Assembly (NCBI RefSeq): GCF_050627025.1
Contig: NZ_CP192472.1
DNA from: Variovorax paradoxus_P
GTDB taxonomy: Bacteria > Pseudomonadota > Gammaproteobacteria > Burkholderiales > Burkholderiaceae_C
Strand: one strand, 5' to 3'
Length of the DNA stretch: 64,000 nucleotides
Position 1 is the stretch's first letter. Each line of letters starts with the position of its first letter. Both the position numbers and the translations under genes were made by a program. The notes under the pieces were generated by a model that was not told the DNA's origin, did no database searches, and saw only the letters and a list, made by a program, of their open reading frames with translations. Positions 14,041-23,018 of the stretch are shown piece after piece.

Positions 14041-17000
14041 TGGAGATCGACAAGAACAGCATTGCAGACCGCTTCGCGCGACTGCCCCGCGAAAAGCAGA
14101 AAGCGTTTCTCGGCCTGCTGCAAAAGCAGGGGGTGGACTTTGCCAGGCTGCCCATCGTGCCCCTGCCGGCCGGAACGAAGGCCGAACCTTCCTATGCGCA
14201 AATGCGCCAGTGGTTTCTGTGGCAGCTGGACCCGAAGAGCACGGCGTACCACATCTCCGGCGCATTGAAGCTGCATGGGGCGCTCGACATCGATGCGCTG
14301 AAGAACAGCTTTGCGGCACTGGTGGAGCGTCACGCGGCGCTTCGCACGGTGTTTCGGCCGGATGCGCAGGGCTTGTGCGAACAGATTGTGCAAGAGCGAG
14401 TAGATCTCGACATTGCGGTGATCGACGTGGCGCCAGAGCCGGGCGACGCGGAGGCGCTTGCGCGAGAAGAAGCCCGCCGGCTTGGCGCGACGCCGTTCGA
14501 CCTTGCAGCTGGCCCGCTGATGCGGGTGGGCGTGATCCGGCTTGGGCCGCAAGTGCATGTGCTTGTGCTGGTAATGCACCACATCGTTTCCGATGGCGGC
14601 TCGCTGCACCTGCTGGTGGGAGAGTTTGTTGCGCAGTACCGTGCGCGGGTGCTTGGCGGCCGCGTCGACCTGCCGCCGCTGCCGATAAGCTATATCGACT
14701 ACGCGGCATGGCAGCGCAACTGGCTGGAGGCCGGCGAAAAAGAAAGGCAACTCGCCTACTGGACCGAACGCCTGGGCACCGGCAATCCGGTGCTGCAGCT
14801 GCAGGCGGATCACAGCCGCCGGCAGGGCGGCCACTACACCGCGGCCAGGCACGGCGTCGATCTTGCGCCGGAGCTGGTGCAGGCGCTGCACAAGCGCGCG
14901 CGCAGCGGGGGAGCAACGCTCTTCATGGTGCTGCTGGCAGCCTTTCAGGCGCTGCTGCATCGCTACAGCGGGCAGCAGGACATTCGCGTGGGCGTGTCGG
15001 TGGCCAACCGCCACCGCGCAGAGACCGAAGGCGTCATCGGGCTCTTCGTCAACACGCAGGTCATGCGCAGCGCTGTCGAAGGCCGCATGAGCCTGGCAGA
15101 GGTACTCGCACAGGCGAAGCAAGCCGCCATAGGCGCGCAGGCGCACCAGGATCTGCCTTTCGAACAACTGGTGGACGCACTGCAGCCCGAGCGCAGCCTG
15201 AGCGTGAACCCGCTGTTCCAGGTGATGTTCAGCCATGACCGCACCGACTCGCGCACGCTGAGGCAGTTGCCCGGCTTGGCGCTCGAAGACTATGCGCTGG
15301 CCGCACCGGTGGCGCAGTTCGAACTGGTGCTGAACACCAGCGAAGATGCCGACGGGCGCCTGCATGCGAGCTTCATCTATGCGTCGGAGCTGTTCGAGCC
15401 CGCCACCATCGAACGCATGACCGCGCACTATGTGGCGACACTCGGTGCGCTGGCCGATGACGAAGGGCGTGCGGTAGGCGACATCGCCCTGCTCGGCGCG
15501 CCCGAGCAGGCCCAGCTTGCCGCCTGGAGTGTGAACCCCCACCGCGAGCCGCAGCTCCAGCCCGTGCACCGCCTGGTCGAGCACCACGCCCGCCAGCAGC
15601 CCGACGCCACCGCGCTGCTCTTCGCGGACGAGGCCCTGAGCTTCCATGAGCTGAACCGCCGCGCCAACCGCCTGGCCCACCGCCTGATCGCCCTGGGCGT
15701 CGGCCCCGACGTGCTCGTGGGCATTGCCATGGAACGCTCCGTCGAGATGGTCGTTGCCCTCCTGGGCGTGCTCAAGGCCGGCGGCGCCTACCTGCCCCTG
15801 GACCCCGACTACCCCGCCGAGCGCCTGGCCTACATGGTGCAGGACAGCGGCATCGAACTGCTGCTGGCCCACCGCGCCACGCGCGACTGGCTGCATGACC
15901 GCAGCAGCCTGACCACGCTGGAGCTCGACAACCTCGACCTCGGCGGCGAGCCCGAGGCCGATCCAGGCGTGGCCTTGCACGGCGAGAACCTTGCCTACGT
16001 CATCTACACCTCGGGGTCCACCGGCAAGCCCAAGGGCGCCGCCATCCGCCACGACGCCTTGCACAGCTGCATGGCCTGGATGCAGCGCACCTACGGCCTT
16101 ACCCGCGAAGACACCGTGCTGCACAAGGCGCCCTTCGGCTTCGACGTCTCCGTCTGGGAGCTGTTCTGGCCCCTTACCGCCGGTGCCCGGCTGGTGGTGG
16201 CAAACCCCGGCGACCAGCGCGATCCGGCCCGCCTGGTCGAACTCATCCGGCGCCACCAGGTCACGACGCTGAACTTCGTTCCCTCCATGCTGCAGGCCTT
16301 CTTGGCGCACGAGGGCATCGAGGCCAGCACCCGGCTCAAGCACATCATCTGCGGCGGCGAGGCCATGCCCGCCGAGACGCAGAAGGAGACGCTGCAGCGC
16401 CTCCAGGGCGCCACGCTGCAGAACCTGTACGGCCCCACCGAGACCACCATCCACGTCACGCGCTGGACCTGCCGGCTGCATCCCGATGACGGCGGCCAGC
16501 GCCTGGTGCCCATCGGCCGGCCGATCACCGACACCCGGGCCTATGTGCTCGACGGCGAGCTCAACCTGGTGCCGCGCGGCGTGGCCGGCGAGCTGTACCT
16601 GGGCGGTGTGAGCCTGGCGCGGGGCTACCTGAAGCGCCCGGGGCTGAGTGCGGAGCGCTTCGTGGCCGATCCGTTCGATGCGAAAGGCGGACGGCTCTAC
16701 CGCACGGGCGACCTGGTGCGCTGGAACACCGAGGGGCAGATCGAGTACCTGGGGCGCATCGACCACCAGGTGAAGATCCGCGGGCTGCGCATCGAGTTGG
16801 GGGAAATCGAAGCGCAACTGCTGGCGCAGCCGGAGGTGCGCGAGGCCGTCGTCGTGGCCAAGGAGGGGCCGGGCGGCGCGCGGCTGGTGGGCTATGTCTC
16901 GGTGCATGCCGAACATGCGGAGCAGGCGATCGACACCGCAATGCTCAAGGAGCGCCTGGGCCGGGTGCTGCCCGACTACATGGTGCCGCGGCTCATCGTC

Positions 17001-18155
17001 ACGCTCGATGCCTTGCCGCTGAGCGCCAATGGCAAAGTGGAGCGCAAGGCGTTGCCGGAGCCCGAAGCGCTGCACGGCGAAGGCGCGCACGAAGCGCCGC
17101 AAGGCGATGCCGAAGAGGCGCTGGCCGCAATCTGGCGCGATGTGCTGGGCGTGGCGCGCGTGGGGCGCGGCGACAACTTCTTCGAACTGGGCGGCGATTC
17201 GCTGTTGAGCCTCAAGCTCATCGCGCATATTCGCAAGCAATTGCCCGGCGGTAGCCACATGGGCCTGGCCGACGTGATGCAGTCCGCAAGCCTGCGCGAA
17301 ATGGCCGCGCGCATAGACCAACGCGCCGGGAGCGCCAACGACGCCGTCTGCCTGCATGCCGGTGGCGCGGGCGTGCCGCTCTTCTGCCTGCCTGGCCTCA
17401 TCGTCAACTCGCGCGAGTTTCAGCCGCTGGCGCGCGCGGTGCAGGGCGACCGGCCGGTGTATGCCTTTGTGAGCCATGTCTACACGCGCAAGCGCTGGCG
17501 CGGTTTTGCCATTCGCGAGCTCGCGGCCGAGTATGCGGATTTCATCGTCAGCACTGCCGTCGGCGGCCGATGCGCCTTGCTGGGCTGGTCGCTCGGTGGC
17601 GACCTGGCTTTCGAAGTGGCGCGGCAACTGCAGGGCCGCATCGACATCGTGTTCTTTGGCGCGGTCGATGTGTTCGAGTCGGAGCCGATGGTTCCCCAAC
17701 GCAGCTTGTCGCCGGCACAGCGGCAGCAGGCCGACGAACTGCTGGCCGCGTGGCTTGCACGGTCGAGCATGGCGGCGCAATGGAAGGAGCTGTTCACCCG
17801 CATGACCGATGCGGAGCAGGCCTGGGTGGCCGAGCAGCTGCTGGCCCCCACCTGGGTGTCGCCGCTCGACGGTGCCGGCGACGAGGCTTATGAGTACCTT
17901 CTGTGGGCCACGCTCGACAGCCGCGTGCAGTCTGCGCACTACGCGCGCTACACGCAGGCAAAAACCGACTTGCCCGTGGAGGTGTTCCACGCCGAGCGCT
18001 CGCTGCAGGCGCCGGGTGTGCTGCGCCGCTGGCCGGAGCGCGCTCGGGTGCTCTCGACGGAAGTGGTGCCGCGCACCGGGCACCTGGACATCATTCGCGA
18101 TGCACAGTTCGGCGCGACGGTGAAGAACCGCCTGCTGGCGCTCGACGCTGCCTAG
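14040..18155 (+). CDS. Terminal NRPS module C-A-PCP-TE
   Basis: This 1371-residue protein has a condensation domain (about 40-470, HHIVSDGGS, with Gly where Trp is common), an adenylation domain (490-1000), a carrier protein (1020-1090, GGDSLLSL) and a type I thioesterase (about 1110-1360, nucleophile motif GWSLGG near 1181, catalytic His in RTGHLD). The A pocket reads D-V-W-N-I-G-L-I-H. It resembles the threonine code at several places but matches no code I know with certainty, so the substrate is open (Ser/Thr type or a hydroxyornithine derivative). The thioesterase ends the line and releases the peptide. The A-domain core has codon use unlike its flanks (see findings). The start overlaps the previous stop as TGATG. 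Confidence 0.93.
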   Translation: MEIDKNSIADRFARLPREKQKAFLGLLQKQGVDFARLPIVPLPAGTKAEPSYAQMRQWFLWQLDPKSTAYHISGALKLHGALDIDALKNSFAALVERHAALRTVFRPDAQGLCEQIVQERVDLDIAVIDVAPEPGDAEALAREEARRLGATPFDLAAGPLMRVGVIRLGPQVHVLVLVMHHIVSDGGSLHLLVGEFVAQYRARVLGGRVDLPPLPISYIDYAAWQRNWLEAGEKERQLAYWTERLGTGNPVLQLQADHSRRQGGHYTAARHGVDLAPELVQALHKRARSGGATLFMVLLAAFQALLHRYSGQQDIRVGVSVANRHRAETEGVIGLFVNTQVMRSAVEGRMSLAEVLAQAKQAAIGAQAHQDLPFEQLVDALQPERSLSVNPLFQVMFSHDRTDSRTLRQLPGLALEDYALAAPVAQFELVLNTSEDADGRLHASFIYASELFEPATIERMTAHYVATLGALADDEGRAVGDIALLGAPEQAQLAAWSVNPHREPQLQPVHRLVEHHARQQPDATALLFADEALSFHELNRRANRLAHRLIALGVGPDVLVGIAMERSVEMVVALLGVLKAGGAYLPLDPDYPAERLAYMVQDSGIELLLAHRATRDWLHDRSSLTTLELDNLDLGGEPEADPGVALHGENLAYVIYTSGSTGKPKGAAIRHDALHSCMAWMQRTYGLTREDTVLHKAPFGFDVSVWELFWPLTAGARLVVANPGDQRDPARLVELIRRHQVTTLNFVPSMLQAFLAHEGIEASTRLKHIICGGEAMPAETQKETLQRLQGATLQNLYGPTETTIHVTRWTCRLHPDDGGQRLVPIGRPITDTRAYVLDGELNLVPRGVAGELYLGGVSLARGYLKRPGLSAERFVADPFDAKGGRLYRTGDLVRWNTEGQIEYLGRIDHQVKIRGLRIELGEIEAQLLAQPEVREAVVVAKEGPGGARLVGYVSVHAEHAEQAIDTAMLKERLGRVLPDYMVPRLIVTLDALPLSANGKVERKALPEPEALHGEGAHEAPQGDAEEALAAIWRDVLGVARVGRGDNFFELGGDSLLSLKLIAHIRKQLPGGSHMGLADVMQSASLREMAARIDQRAGSANDAVCLHAGGAGVPLFCLPGLIVNSREFQPLARAVQGDRPVYAFVSHVYTRKRWRGFAIRELAAEYADFIVSTAVGGRCALLGWSLGGDLAFEVARQLQGRIDIVFFGAVDVFESEPMVPQRSLSPAQRQQADELLAAWLARSSMAAQWKELFTRMTDAEQAWVAEQLLAPTWVSPLDGAGDEAYEYLLWATLDSRVQSAHYARYTQAKTDLPVEVFHAERSLQAPGVLRRWPERARVLSTEVVPRTGHLDIIRDAQFGATVKNRLLALDAA

Positions 18156-18185
18156 CGGCCACGCAACGCAGAGCAGCCGCACAAA

Positions 18186-18219
18186 AAAGGCCGGATGCCC
18201 GCTAGGGCATCCGGCCTTT
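18186..18219. terminator. Bidirectional terminator between NRPS and receptor
   Basis: A perfect 15-bp inverted repeat (AAAGGCCGGATGCCC and its complement) surrounds a 4-base GCTA loop. The A-run on one side and T-run on the other suit termination of both convergent genes. It lies between the NRPS stop at 18155 and the receptor stop at 18239. Confidence 0.85.
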
Positions 18220-18238
18220 GCTTGCTGGGCCTCAGCGC

Positions 18239-20449
18239 TTACCAGCGGTAGGTGGCCGTTGCGACCGCCGTGCGCTGCGTGCCCAGGTAGCAGTAGCCGT
18301 ACGCGCAGTTGGCAACGTAGGTCTTGTTGGTCAGGTTGCGCAGGTTCAGCGCCAGCGTCCAGCGGTCGATGTCGTAGCCGATCATGGCGTCCAGCAGCGT
18401 GTACGAAGGCACCTTGGCCGGCGCGACGACTTCCGCGTCGCCGCGGGTCGAGCCGTTGAAGCGCACGCCCGCGCCCACCTTCAGGCCGTTGTTGAAGCGG
18501 TAGTCCGCCCACACCGACAGGCGGTTGCGCGGAACGGACATCGCCTGCTTGCCGATCTCGTCGGCGCGGCTGCTGGCCGTGACGATGGCGCGCGGCGTGT
18601 AGGCGTAGGAGGCCGTGAGGTTCAGGCGCGGCATGAGTTCGGTGGTGGCTTCGAGCTCGAGGCCCCGCACCGAGATCTCGCCGGTCTGCTTGGGCATGAA
18701 GGTCGCGTCGTACGTGATGTAGTTCTTGCGGCGCAGGTCGAAGATGGCCGCGCTGTACAGCGACTTGCCGCCCGGCGGCTGGTAGCGGATGCCGGCCTCG
18801 TACTGGCGGCCGCTTTCAGGCTTGAAAGGCGTGCGGGTGGCCGGGTCGAGCGCACCGATGGGGGCGAACGATTCGGAGTAGCTGAGGTAGGGCGCCAGGC
18901 CGTTCGGTGCCAGGTAGACCAGGCCCGCGCGCTTGGTGAACTTGTGCTCCGAAATGCGCTGCGTGGAGCCGTCGAGGCGGCTGTAGTTGGTGCTCTGCGC
19001 CGTGTCGTAGCGGCCGCCGATCGTGAGCGACCAGCGGTCGCCCCATTTGATCTGGTCCTGCAGGTAGATGCCGGTCTGCGCGAGCCGGCTCACACCGTTG
19101 ACGTAGGGCTGCGGAATGTCGATGGTGCCGCCGTACACGGGTGCGTAGATGTCGAGCAGCGGCGCGCCGAAGCCGCTGCTGTAGGTGTACTGGTCGATGC
19201 GGGTGCGCTGGTAGTCCAGGCCCACCAGCACCTTGTGGCGCCAGTCGCCCGAGCGCAGGTCGGCCTGCAGTTGGTTGTCCATGGTGACGGACGATGTGCT
19301 TTCCTGGCTGCCGAAGACGCCGCGGTTCAGGTAGCGGTAGTTCTCCGTGCTCAGCGCGTTGGCCGGGTCCATGGGAACGAAGCTGGGCGCCTGCAGGGCG
19401 CGGTAGTCGACCTCGAGCTTGCCGTAGCGCAGCTTCTGGCGCACGGTGAAGGTGTCGTTGAAGCGATGCTCGAGTTGGTAGCCGATCATCTTCTGGTCCT
19501 GGTTGAAGTGATCGAAGTTGGGATCACCCGCGTTCAGGTCGTCGGGAATGTAGGTGCCGATGCGCGTCGGCGTGAGCGAGCCGGCCGCGGGGCGAATGCG
19601 GGTGTAGCTGCCCGCGCGGTTCTTCTGGTACTGGGCCAGCAGCGTGAAGGTGGTGTCGCTCGAGGGCTTCCAGGTGATCGACGGGGCGATATAGGTGCGG
19701 TCGTCGCGCGAGCTGCCGCCGGGCAGCTGGGCATCGCGCAGCACCCCGGTAATGCGGTAGAGCACCTTGCCTTCGGCGTCGAGCGCACCCGAGAAATCGC
19801 CGGCCACCTGGCGGCGGGCATCGTTGCCGTACTGCAGCTGGATCTCGCGCACGGGCTCTGCCGTAGGCAGCTTGCTCGCAATGTTGACCACGCCGCCCGG
19901 GCTTGCCATGCCATAGAGCACCGAGGTGGGGCCGCGCAGCACTTCGATGCGTTCGCTGCCGTAGTTCTCGGTTTTCCACAGGCCCCAGGTGCCGTTGTTG
20001 CGCAGCGGCAGGCCGTCCAGGTAGAAGCCCGGCGCATAGCCGTCGAAGCCGCGGATCGAGATCCAGTCGTAGCGCGAATCGGCGCCGAAGGGCGAGATGC
20101 TCACGCCCGGGGTGTAGCCGAGCGCGTCCTTCACGGTGGTGGCGCCGATGGCGTCCATGCGGTCGGCCGTAATGACCGAGATCGATTGCGGCGTCTCGAC
20201 GATCGGCGTGTCCGTCTTGCTGCCGGCCGTGCTGCGCTTGGCAAGGTAGCCGTTGACGCGGCCGGTGGCAGATTCTTCCGTGTCGGCATTCACCGTGATG
20301 GCGGGCAGGGTCGGATCGCCGGCGCGCGGCTGTTGCTGTTGCTGCCCCGTGGCCTGCGCCAGGGCGCTCACGCTGCAAAGGGAAAAGGCCGTTCCGAAGG
20401 CCGTGGCGAGTGCGGCGTTCAATAGACGTTGACGGGGCAGGGGACGCAT
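18239..20449 (-). CDS. TonB-dependent ferric siderophore receptor
   Basis: This 736-residue outer-membrane receptor has a signal peptide (about 1-31, ending ALAQA). A plug domain follows (about 60-165; PQSISVIT, IRGFDGYAPGFYLDGLPL, EVLRGPTSVLYGMASPGGVVN) and then a beta-barrel to the C-terminal aromatic residue (TYRW). It belongs to the FhuA/FoxA/FhuE-type TonB-siderophore receptor family, which fits hydroxamate ligands. There is no N-terminal STN signalling domain, so it is not expected to signal through a classical FecR. Its position next to the NRPS genes suggests uptake of the ferric form of the product made here. It has its own 5' region after a strong terminator, with a weak ECF-like promoter candidate at 20493-20515. 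Confidence 0.92.
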   Translation of the reverse strand: MRPLPRQRLLNAALATAFGTAFSLCSVSALAQATGQQQQQPRAGDPTLPAITVNADTEESATGRVNGYLAKRSTAGSKTDTPIVETPQSISVITADRMDAIGATTVKDALGYTPGVSISPFGADSRYDWISIRGFDGYAPGFYLDGLPLRNNGTWGLWKTENYGSERIEVLRGPTSVLYGMASPGGVVNIASKLPTAEPVREIQLQYGNDARRQVAGDFSGALDAEGKVLYRITGVLRDAQLPGGSSRDDRTYIAPSITWKPSSDTTFTLLAQYQKNRAGSYTRIRPAAGSLTPTRIGTYIPDDLNAGDPNFDHFNQDQKMIGYQLEHRFNDTFTVRQKLRYGKLEVDYRALQAPSFVPMDPANALSTENYRYLNRGVFGSQESTSSVTMDNQLQADLRSGDWRHKVLVGLDYQRTRIDQYTYSSGFGAPLLDIYAPVYGGTIDIPQPYVNGVSRLAQTGIYLQDQIKWGDRWSLTIGGRYDTAQSTNYSRLDGSTQRISEHKFTKRAGLVYLAPNGLAPYLSYSESFAPIGALDPATRTPFKPESGRQYEAGIRYQPPGGKSLYSAAIFDLRRKNYITYDATFMPKQTGEISVRGLELEATTELMPRLNLTASYAYTPRAIVTASSRADEIGKQAMSVPRNRLSVWADYRFNNGLKVGAGVRFNGSTRGDAEVVAPAKVPSYTLLDAMIGYDIDRWTLALNLRNLTNKTYVANCAYGYCYLGTQRTAVATATYRW

Positions 20450-20492
20450 AAGGTTGATACTCCAGGTGCTTGAATACGGCGGTTCACGTTGC

Positions 20493-20515
20493 GACGCTCA
20501 AGGCCGGCCGGTTTC
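20493..20515 (-). promoter_or_regulatory. Weak ECF-type promoter candidate for the receptor
   Basis: Read on the minus strand, GAAA and CGTC are separated by 15 bases, about 45 bp upstream of the receptor start. It resembles the paired GAAC-N16-CGTC elements near 24.7 kb but is one base shorter and differs in one base. Treat it as suggestive only. Confidence 0.3.
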
Positions 20516-20554
20516 GGCACCTTGGCGCTTTCATACATGAGACGTTTGGCTTAA

Positions 20555-20586
20555 AAAAAAGGAGACAGCAGGCTGTCTCCTTTTTT
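20555..20586 (-). terminator. Strong terminator after the tailoring operon
   Basis: Fifteen-base perfect arms (A6-GGAGACAGC and GCTGTCTCC-T6) with a very short loop. It lies just after the monooxygenase stop at 20619 on the minus strand. It would separate that operon from the receptor gene. Confidence 0.88.
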
Positions 20587-20618
20587 CTTCTTGCACCCCC
20601 TAGGGGCCGGAAGGGGGC

Positions 20619-21953
20619 CTAGGCCTGCACCGGCTGCCGCTCGTGGCGGGGGCTGTTTGCAGCGTTCACTGCAGTTGCGGCCACGGGTGCGCCGGCCGGA
20701 ATCGCCTTGAGCAGGGCATTGCCGATCTCGCCCGTGCGCACCGAGGTGACCGACAGCAGGGTGTCGCTCAGCCCGTGCGACGACTCGCAGGCGCCCTGCA
20801 GGAAGATGGCGGGGTGAAAGTCGGGCGTGCTGCCCACACGGTAGTGGCGGTCGACCGAAAAGTCGCCCAGGTAGGGTTCGAGAGGCGTCAGCAGCGCCTT
20901 GTGCTGCTCGCGGCCGTAGCCGGTGGCCAGCACCACGGCGTCGTAGCGCAGGGTGTTTTCCTGGCCGGTGTTCTGGTCGTGCAGGCTCAGGTGAACGCCA
21001 TCCGCTGCCGCATGCACACCGCAAATCTCGTGCCGGCGCAGGAAGCGCATGCGCTCTTCGCCGCGCACCTTCTGCTCGTAGAACATCTTGAAGATCTGCT
21101 GGATCAGGTCGAGGTCGGCCACCGCATAGTTGGTGTGGCCGAATTCGTCGATGAGCGCGGCGCGTTCGTCCTCGGGCCGGCTGTAGATGTAGTCGGTGAA
21201 CTCGACGTTGAACACCTCGTTCACGAAGGGGCTGTCGTCGGACGGGCGAATCGAGCGAGCCCGCATGATGAGGTCGACCTGCGGTGCATGCGGGCGGCCC
21301 TGCAGGTCCATGAAAATCTCCGCCGCGCTTTGGCCCGCGCCCACGATGGCGATCCTTGCGGCGTCGGGCAGGCGGGCCATGTCCCGCAGGTAGCTGCTCG
21401 AATGGAACACGCGCGGGTCGTTCCTGAGGGCGCGAAATCCGTCCGGAATGTTGGGCATGCCGCCAATGCTCACGACCAGGTTGCGCGCAAGGCGCTCGGT
21501 CACATGGCCGGCACCATCGCGCGAGCGCACGCGCAGCAGCGAGACCTCGCCGCCGTGGCCTTCTTTTTCGGGCAGCACTTCGAACACTTCTTCGCCGTAG
21601 ACGCAGGCATCTTCGAACTGCGACGCGGCCCAGCCCAGGTAGTCGTTGAACTCGTGCCGGCTAGGAAAGAAGGTCTTCAGGTTGATGAAGTCCTGCAGCC
21701 GCTTCTTTTCATGCAGGTAGTTGATGAAGGTGAAGCGGCTGGTGGGGTTGCGCAGCGTTGCAAGGTCCTTCATGAACGAGATCTGCATGTGCGCCTGGTC
21801 GAGCATCATGTCCCTGTGCGAGGCGAAGCCGGCCTGCTTTTCGATGAACATCGCATCGACGCGGCGGCCGTCGCGGCGTTTCTCGTCCAGCGCAATGGCC
21901 AGCGCGATGTTCGAAGGGCCGAAGCCGATACCGATGAGGTCGTGAATCACCAT
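20619..21953 (-). CDS. L-ornithine N5-monooxygenase (PvdA type)
   Basis: This 444-residue flavoenzyme should use FAD, NADPH and oxygen to make N5-hydroxyornithine for hydroxamate groups. Support: an N-terminal FAD-binding GIGFGPSNIALAIA, the family-typical MQISFMKDLATLRNPTSRFTFINYL, an NADPH-binding GAGQSAAEI near residue 205, and the late ATGYG motif. Length is normal for the SidA/IucD/PvdA family. Ornithine is preferred over lysine because of the formyltransferase next door; the sequence alone does not prove it. It is the last gene of the minus-strand tailoring operon, 12 bp after the acetyltransferase stop. Confidence 0.92.
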   Translation of the reverse strand: MVIHDLIGIGFGPSNIALAIALDEKRRDGRRVDAMFIEKQAGFASHRDMMLDQAHMQISFMKDLATLRNPTSRFTFINYLHEKKRLQDFINLKTFFPSRHEFNDYLGWAASQFEDACVYGEEVFEVLPEKEGHGGEVSLLRVRSRDGAGHVTERLARNLVVSIGGMPNIPDGFRALRNDPRVFHSSSYLRDMARLPDAARIAIVGAGQSAAEIFMDLQGRPHAPQVDLIMRARSIRPSDDSPFVNEVFNVEFTDYIYSRPEDERAALIDEFGHTNYAVADLDLIQQIFKMFYEQKVRGEERMRFLRRHEICGVHAAADGVHLSLHDQNTGQENTLRYDAVVLATGYGREQHKALLTPLEPYLGDFSVDRHYRVGSTPDFHPAIFLQGACESSHGLSDTLLSVTSVRTGEIGNALLKAIPAGAPVAATAVNAANSPRHERQPVQA

Positions 21954-21965
21954 GGCGGATTTCCT

Positions 21966-23018
21966 TTACGCAGAATGTTGGGCAGGCGTGGCGGCACCGT
22001 CGCTGCGGGGCAGCCAGAGGGCGTCGGTGAAGTAGCGTTCGCGCAGCATCACGACCAGCAGCGCGCGCTTGTGCGGCAGGTCGAACTCCTTCATCTTGGC
22101 GTAGCCGGACTTGTCGAGGTTGCGGATCTGCTGCAGGTGGTCGATGCGCGGCTCGCCCACGGCACGCCGGGTGCGTGGGTCGCACAAGAAGATGTAGTGC
22201 GAGATGGAGGTGAGCCATGCGGTGGCAAAGGCCTTGCCGCGAAACGCGGGGTCGCCGATGAGCACATGCCAGCCGCGGTCGTAGTCGTCCACGTCGTAGA
22301 ACGGCGCAATGCGGCTTTCCTTGGCCCAGTACATCTCGAAGTAGCCGAAGGGCTCGCCGTCGAGGCAAGCAATCATCGAATACATGTGCGGATCGCGGTC
22401 GATGGCCGAGAGGTACTGGCGGTGCTTGTCCAGGTCGCCTTCTTCCTCCCAGATCACAGCCACGTCGGGGTCGTTCATCCAGCGGTTGAACATCGGAAGG
22501 TCGGCCTCGAAGTCGAGGCTGCGAAACGAAAAGGTCTTGCCCAGCCAGGGAATGAAGCGCTGGTAGAGCACGCCGCGTGGCTTGGGCGGGCGCACGGGGT
22601 GGCGCTTGCCGTTGGTCAGTGCGTATTGCAGCGCCATGGGCGGGTGCATTGCGGGCAGCCACAGCGAAGGCTGCTGCCACAGCATGTCGCGGCAGGCGAG
22701 GGCCTGGCCGCCCTCGGCTTGCAGCAGCACGCCGGCCTGCAGGAGTGCTGCTGCCGGTTGGCTCGGCGCAACGCACAGGGCCTTGCGGGCAGGGTGGTAT
22801 TCGAACGCGCCTTCCAGGGCAGCCAGCAAATGGGCCGTGGATGCATTGCTGCCGTCCACCCACTGGAGCACGGGGTCCGAAGCACCGGCGTTGCCCAGGC
22901 TGATTTTCCAGAGCGAGCGCGATTCGTCCTGCGTGTTGCGCACGCTGAGCGTGTCGCCGTCGCGCGTGATGGCGTGCGGCATGCCGCCCGCATAGGAGAC
23001 ATGGGGAGTGGGCGTCAT
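21966..23018 (-). CDS. GNAT acetyltransferase, IucB/VbsA type
   Basis: This 350-residue protein has a C-terminal GNAT domain of the siderophore family. Recognisable pieces are FNRWMNDPDVAVIWEEEG, the family-typical FGYFEMYWAKE, RGWHVLIGDPAFRGKAFATAW and FLCDPRTRRAVGEPR. The N-terminal third is poorly conserved, as in IucB relatives. The expected reaction is acyl transfer, usually acetyl, from acyl-CoA to an N-hydroxylated side-chain amine. It starts at 23018, where its ATG overlaps the formyltransferase stop by 4 bp. The longer upstream open frame lies inside that gene and was rejected. An acetyltransferase beside a formyltransferase suggests two kinds of hydroxamate arm. Confidence 0.85.
   Translation of the reverse strand: MTPTPHVSYAGGMPHAITRDGDTLSVRNTQDESRSLWKISLGNAGASDPVLQWVDGSNASTAHLLAALEGAFEYHPARKALCVAPSQPAAALLQAGVLLQAEGGQALACRDMLWQQPSLWLPAMHPPMALQYALTNGKRHPVRPPKPRGVLYQRFIPWLGKTFSFRSLDFEADLPMFNRWMNDPDVAVIWEEEGDLDKHRQYLSAIDRDPHMYSMIACLDGEPFGYFEMYWAKESRIAPFYDVDDYDRGWHVLIGDPAFRGKAFATAWLTSISHYIFLCDPRTRRAVGEPRIDHLQQIRNLDKSGYAKMKEFDLPHKRALLVVMLRERYFTDALWLPRSDGAATPAQHSA

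Noticed and set aside
4800..16450. Near-repeats among the adenylation domains
   Set aside because: The similarity is expected from shared A-domain core motifs (YTSGSTG, YGPTE, YRTGD and others) and is not a repeat element.
13914..18512. 1532-codon minus-strand open frame opposite the last NRPS
   Set aside because: Antisense to an unmistakable NRPS; composition is His/Gln/Val-rich noise.
18218..20425. Long plus-strand open frame (735 codons) opposite the TonB receptor
   Set aside because: It is a shadow of the receptor gene in high-GC DNA: the minus strand carries signal peptide, plug and barrel motifs, while the plus frame shows only Val/Ala/Arg-rich sequence without domains.
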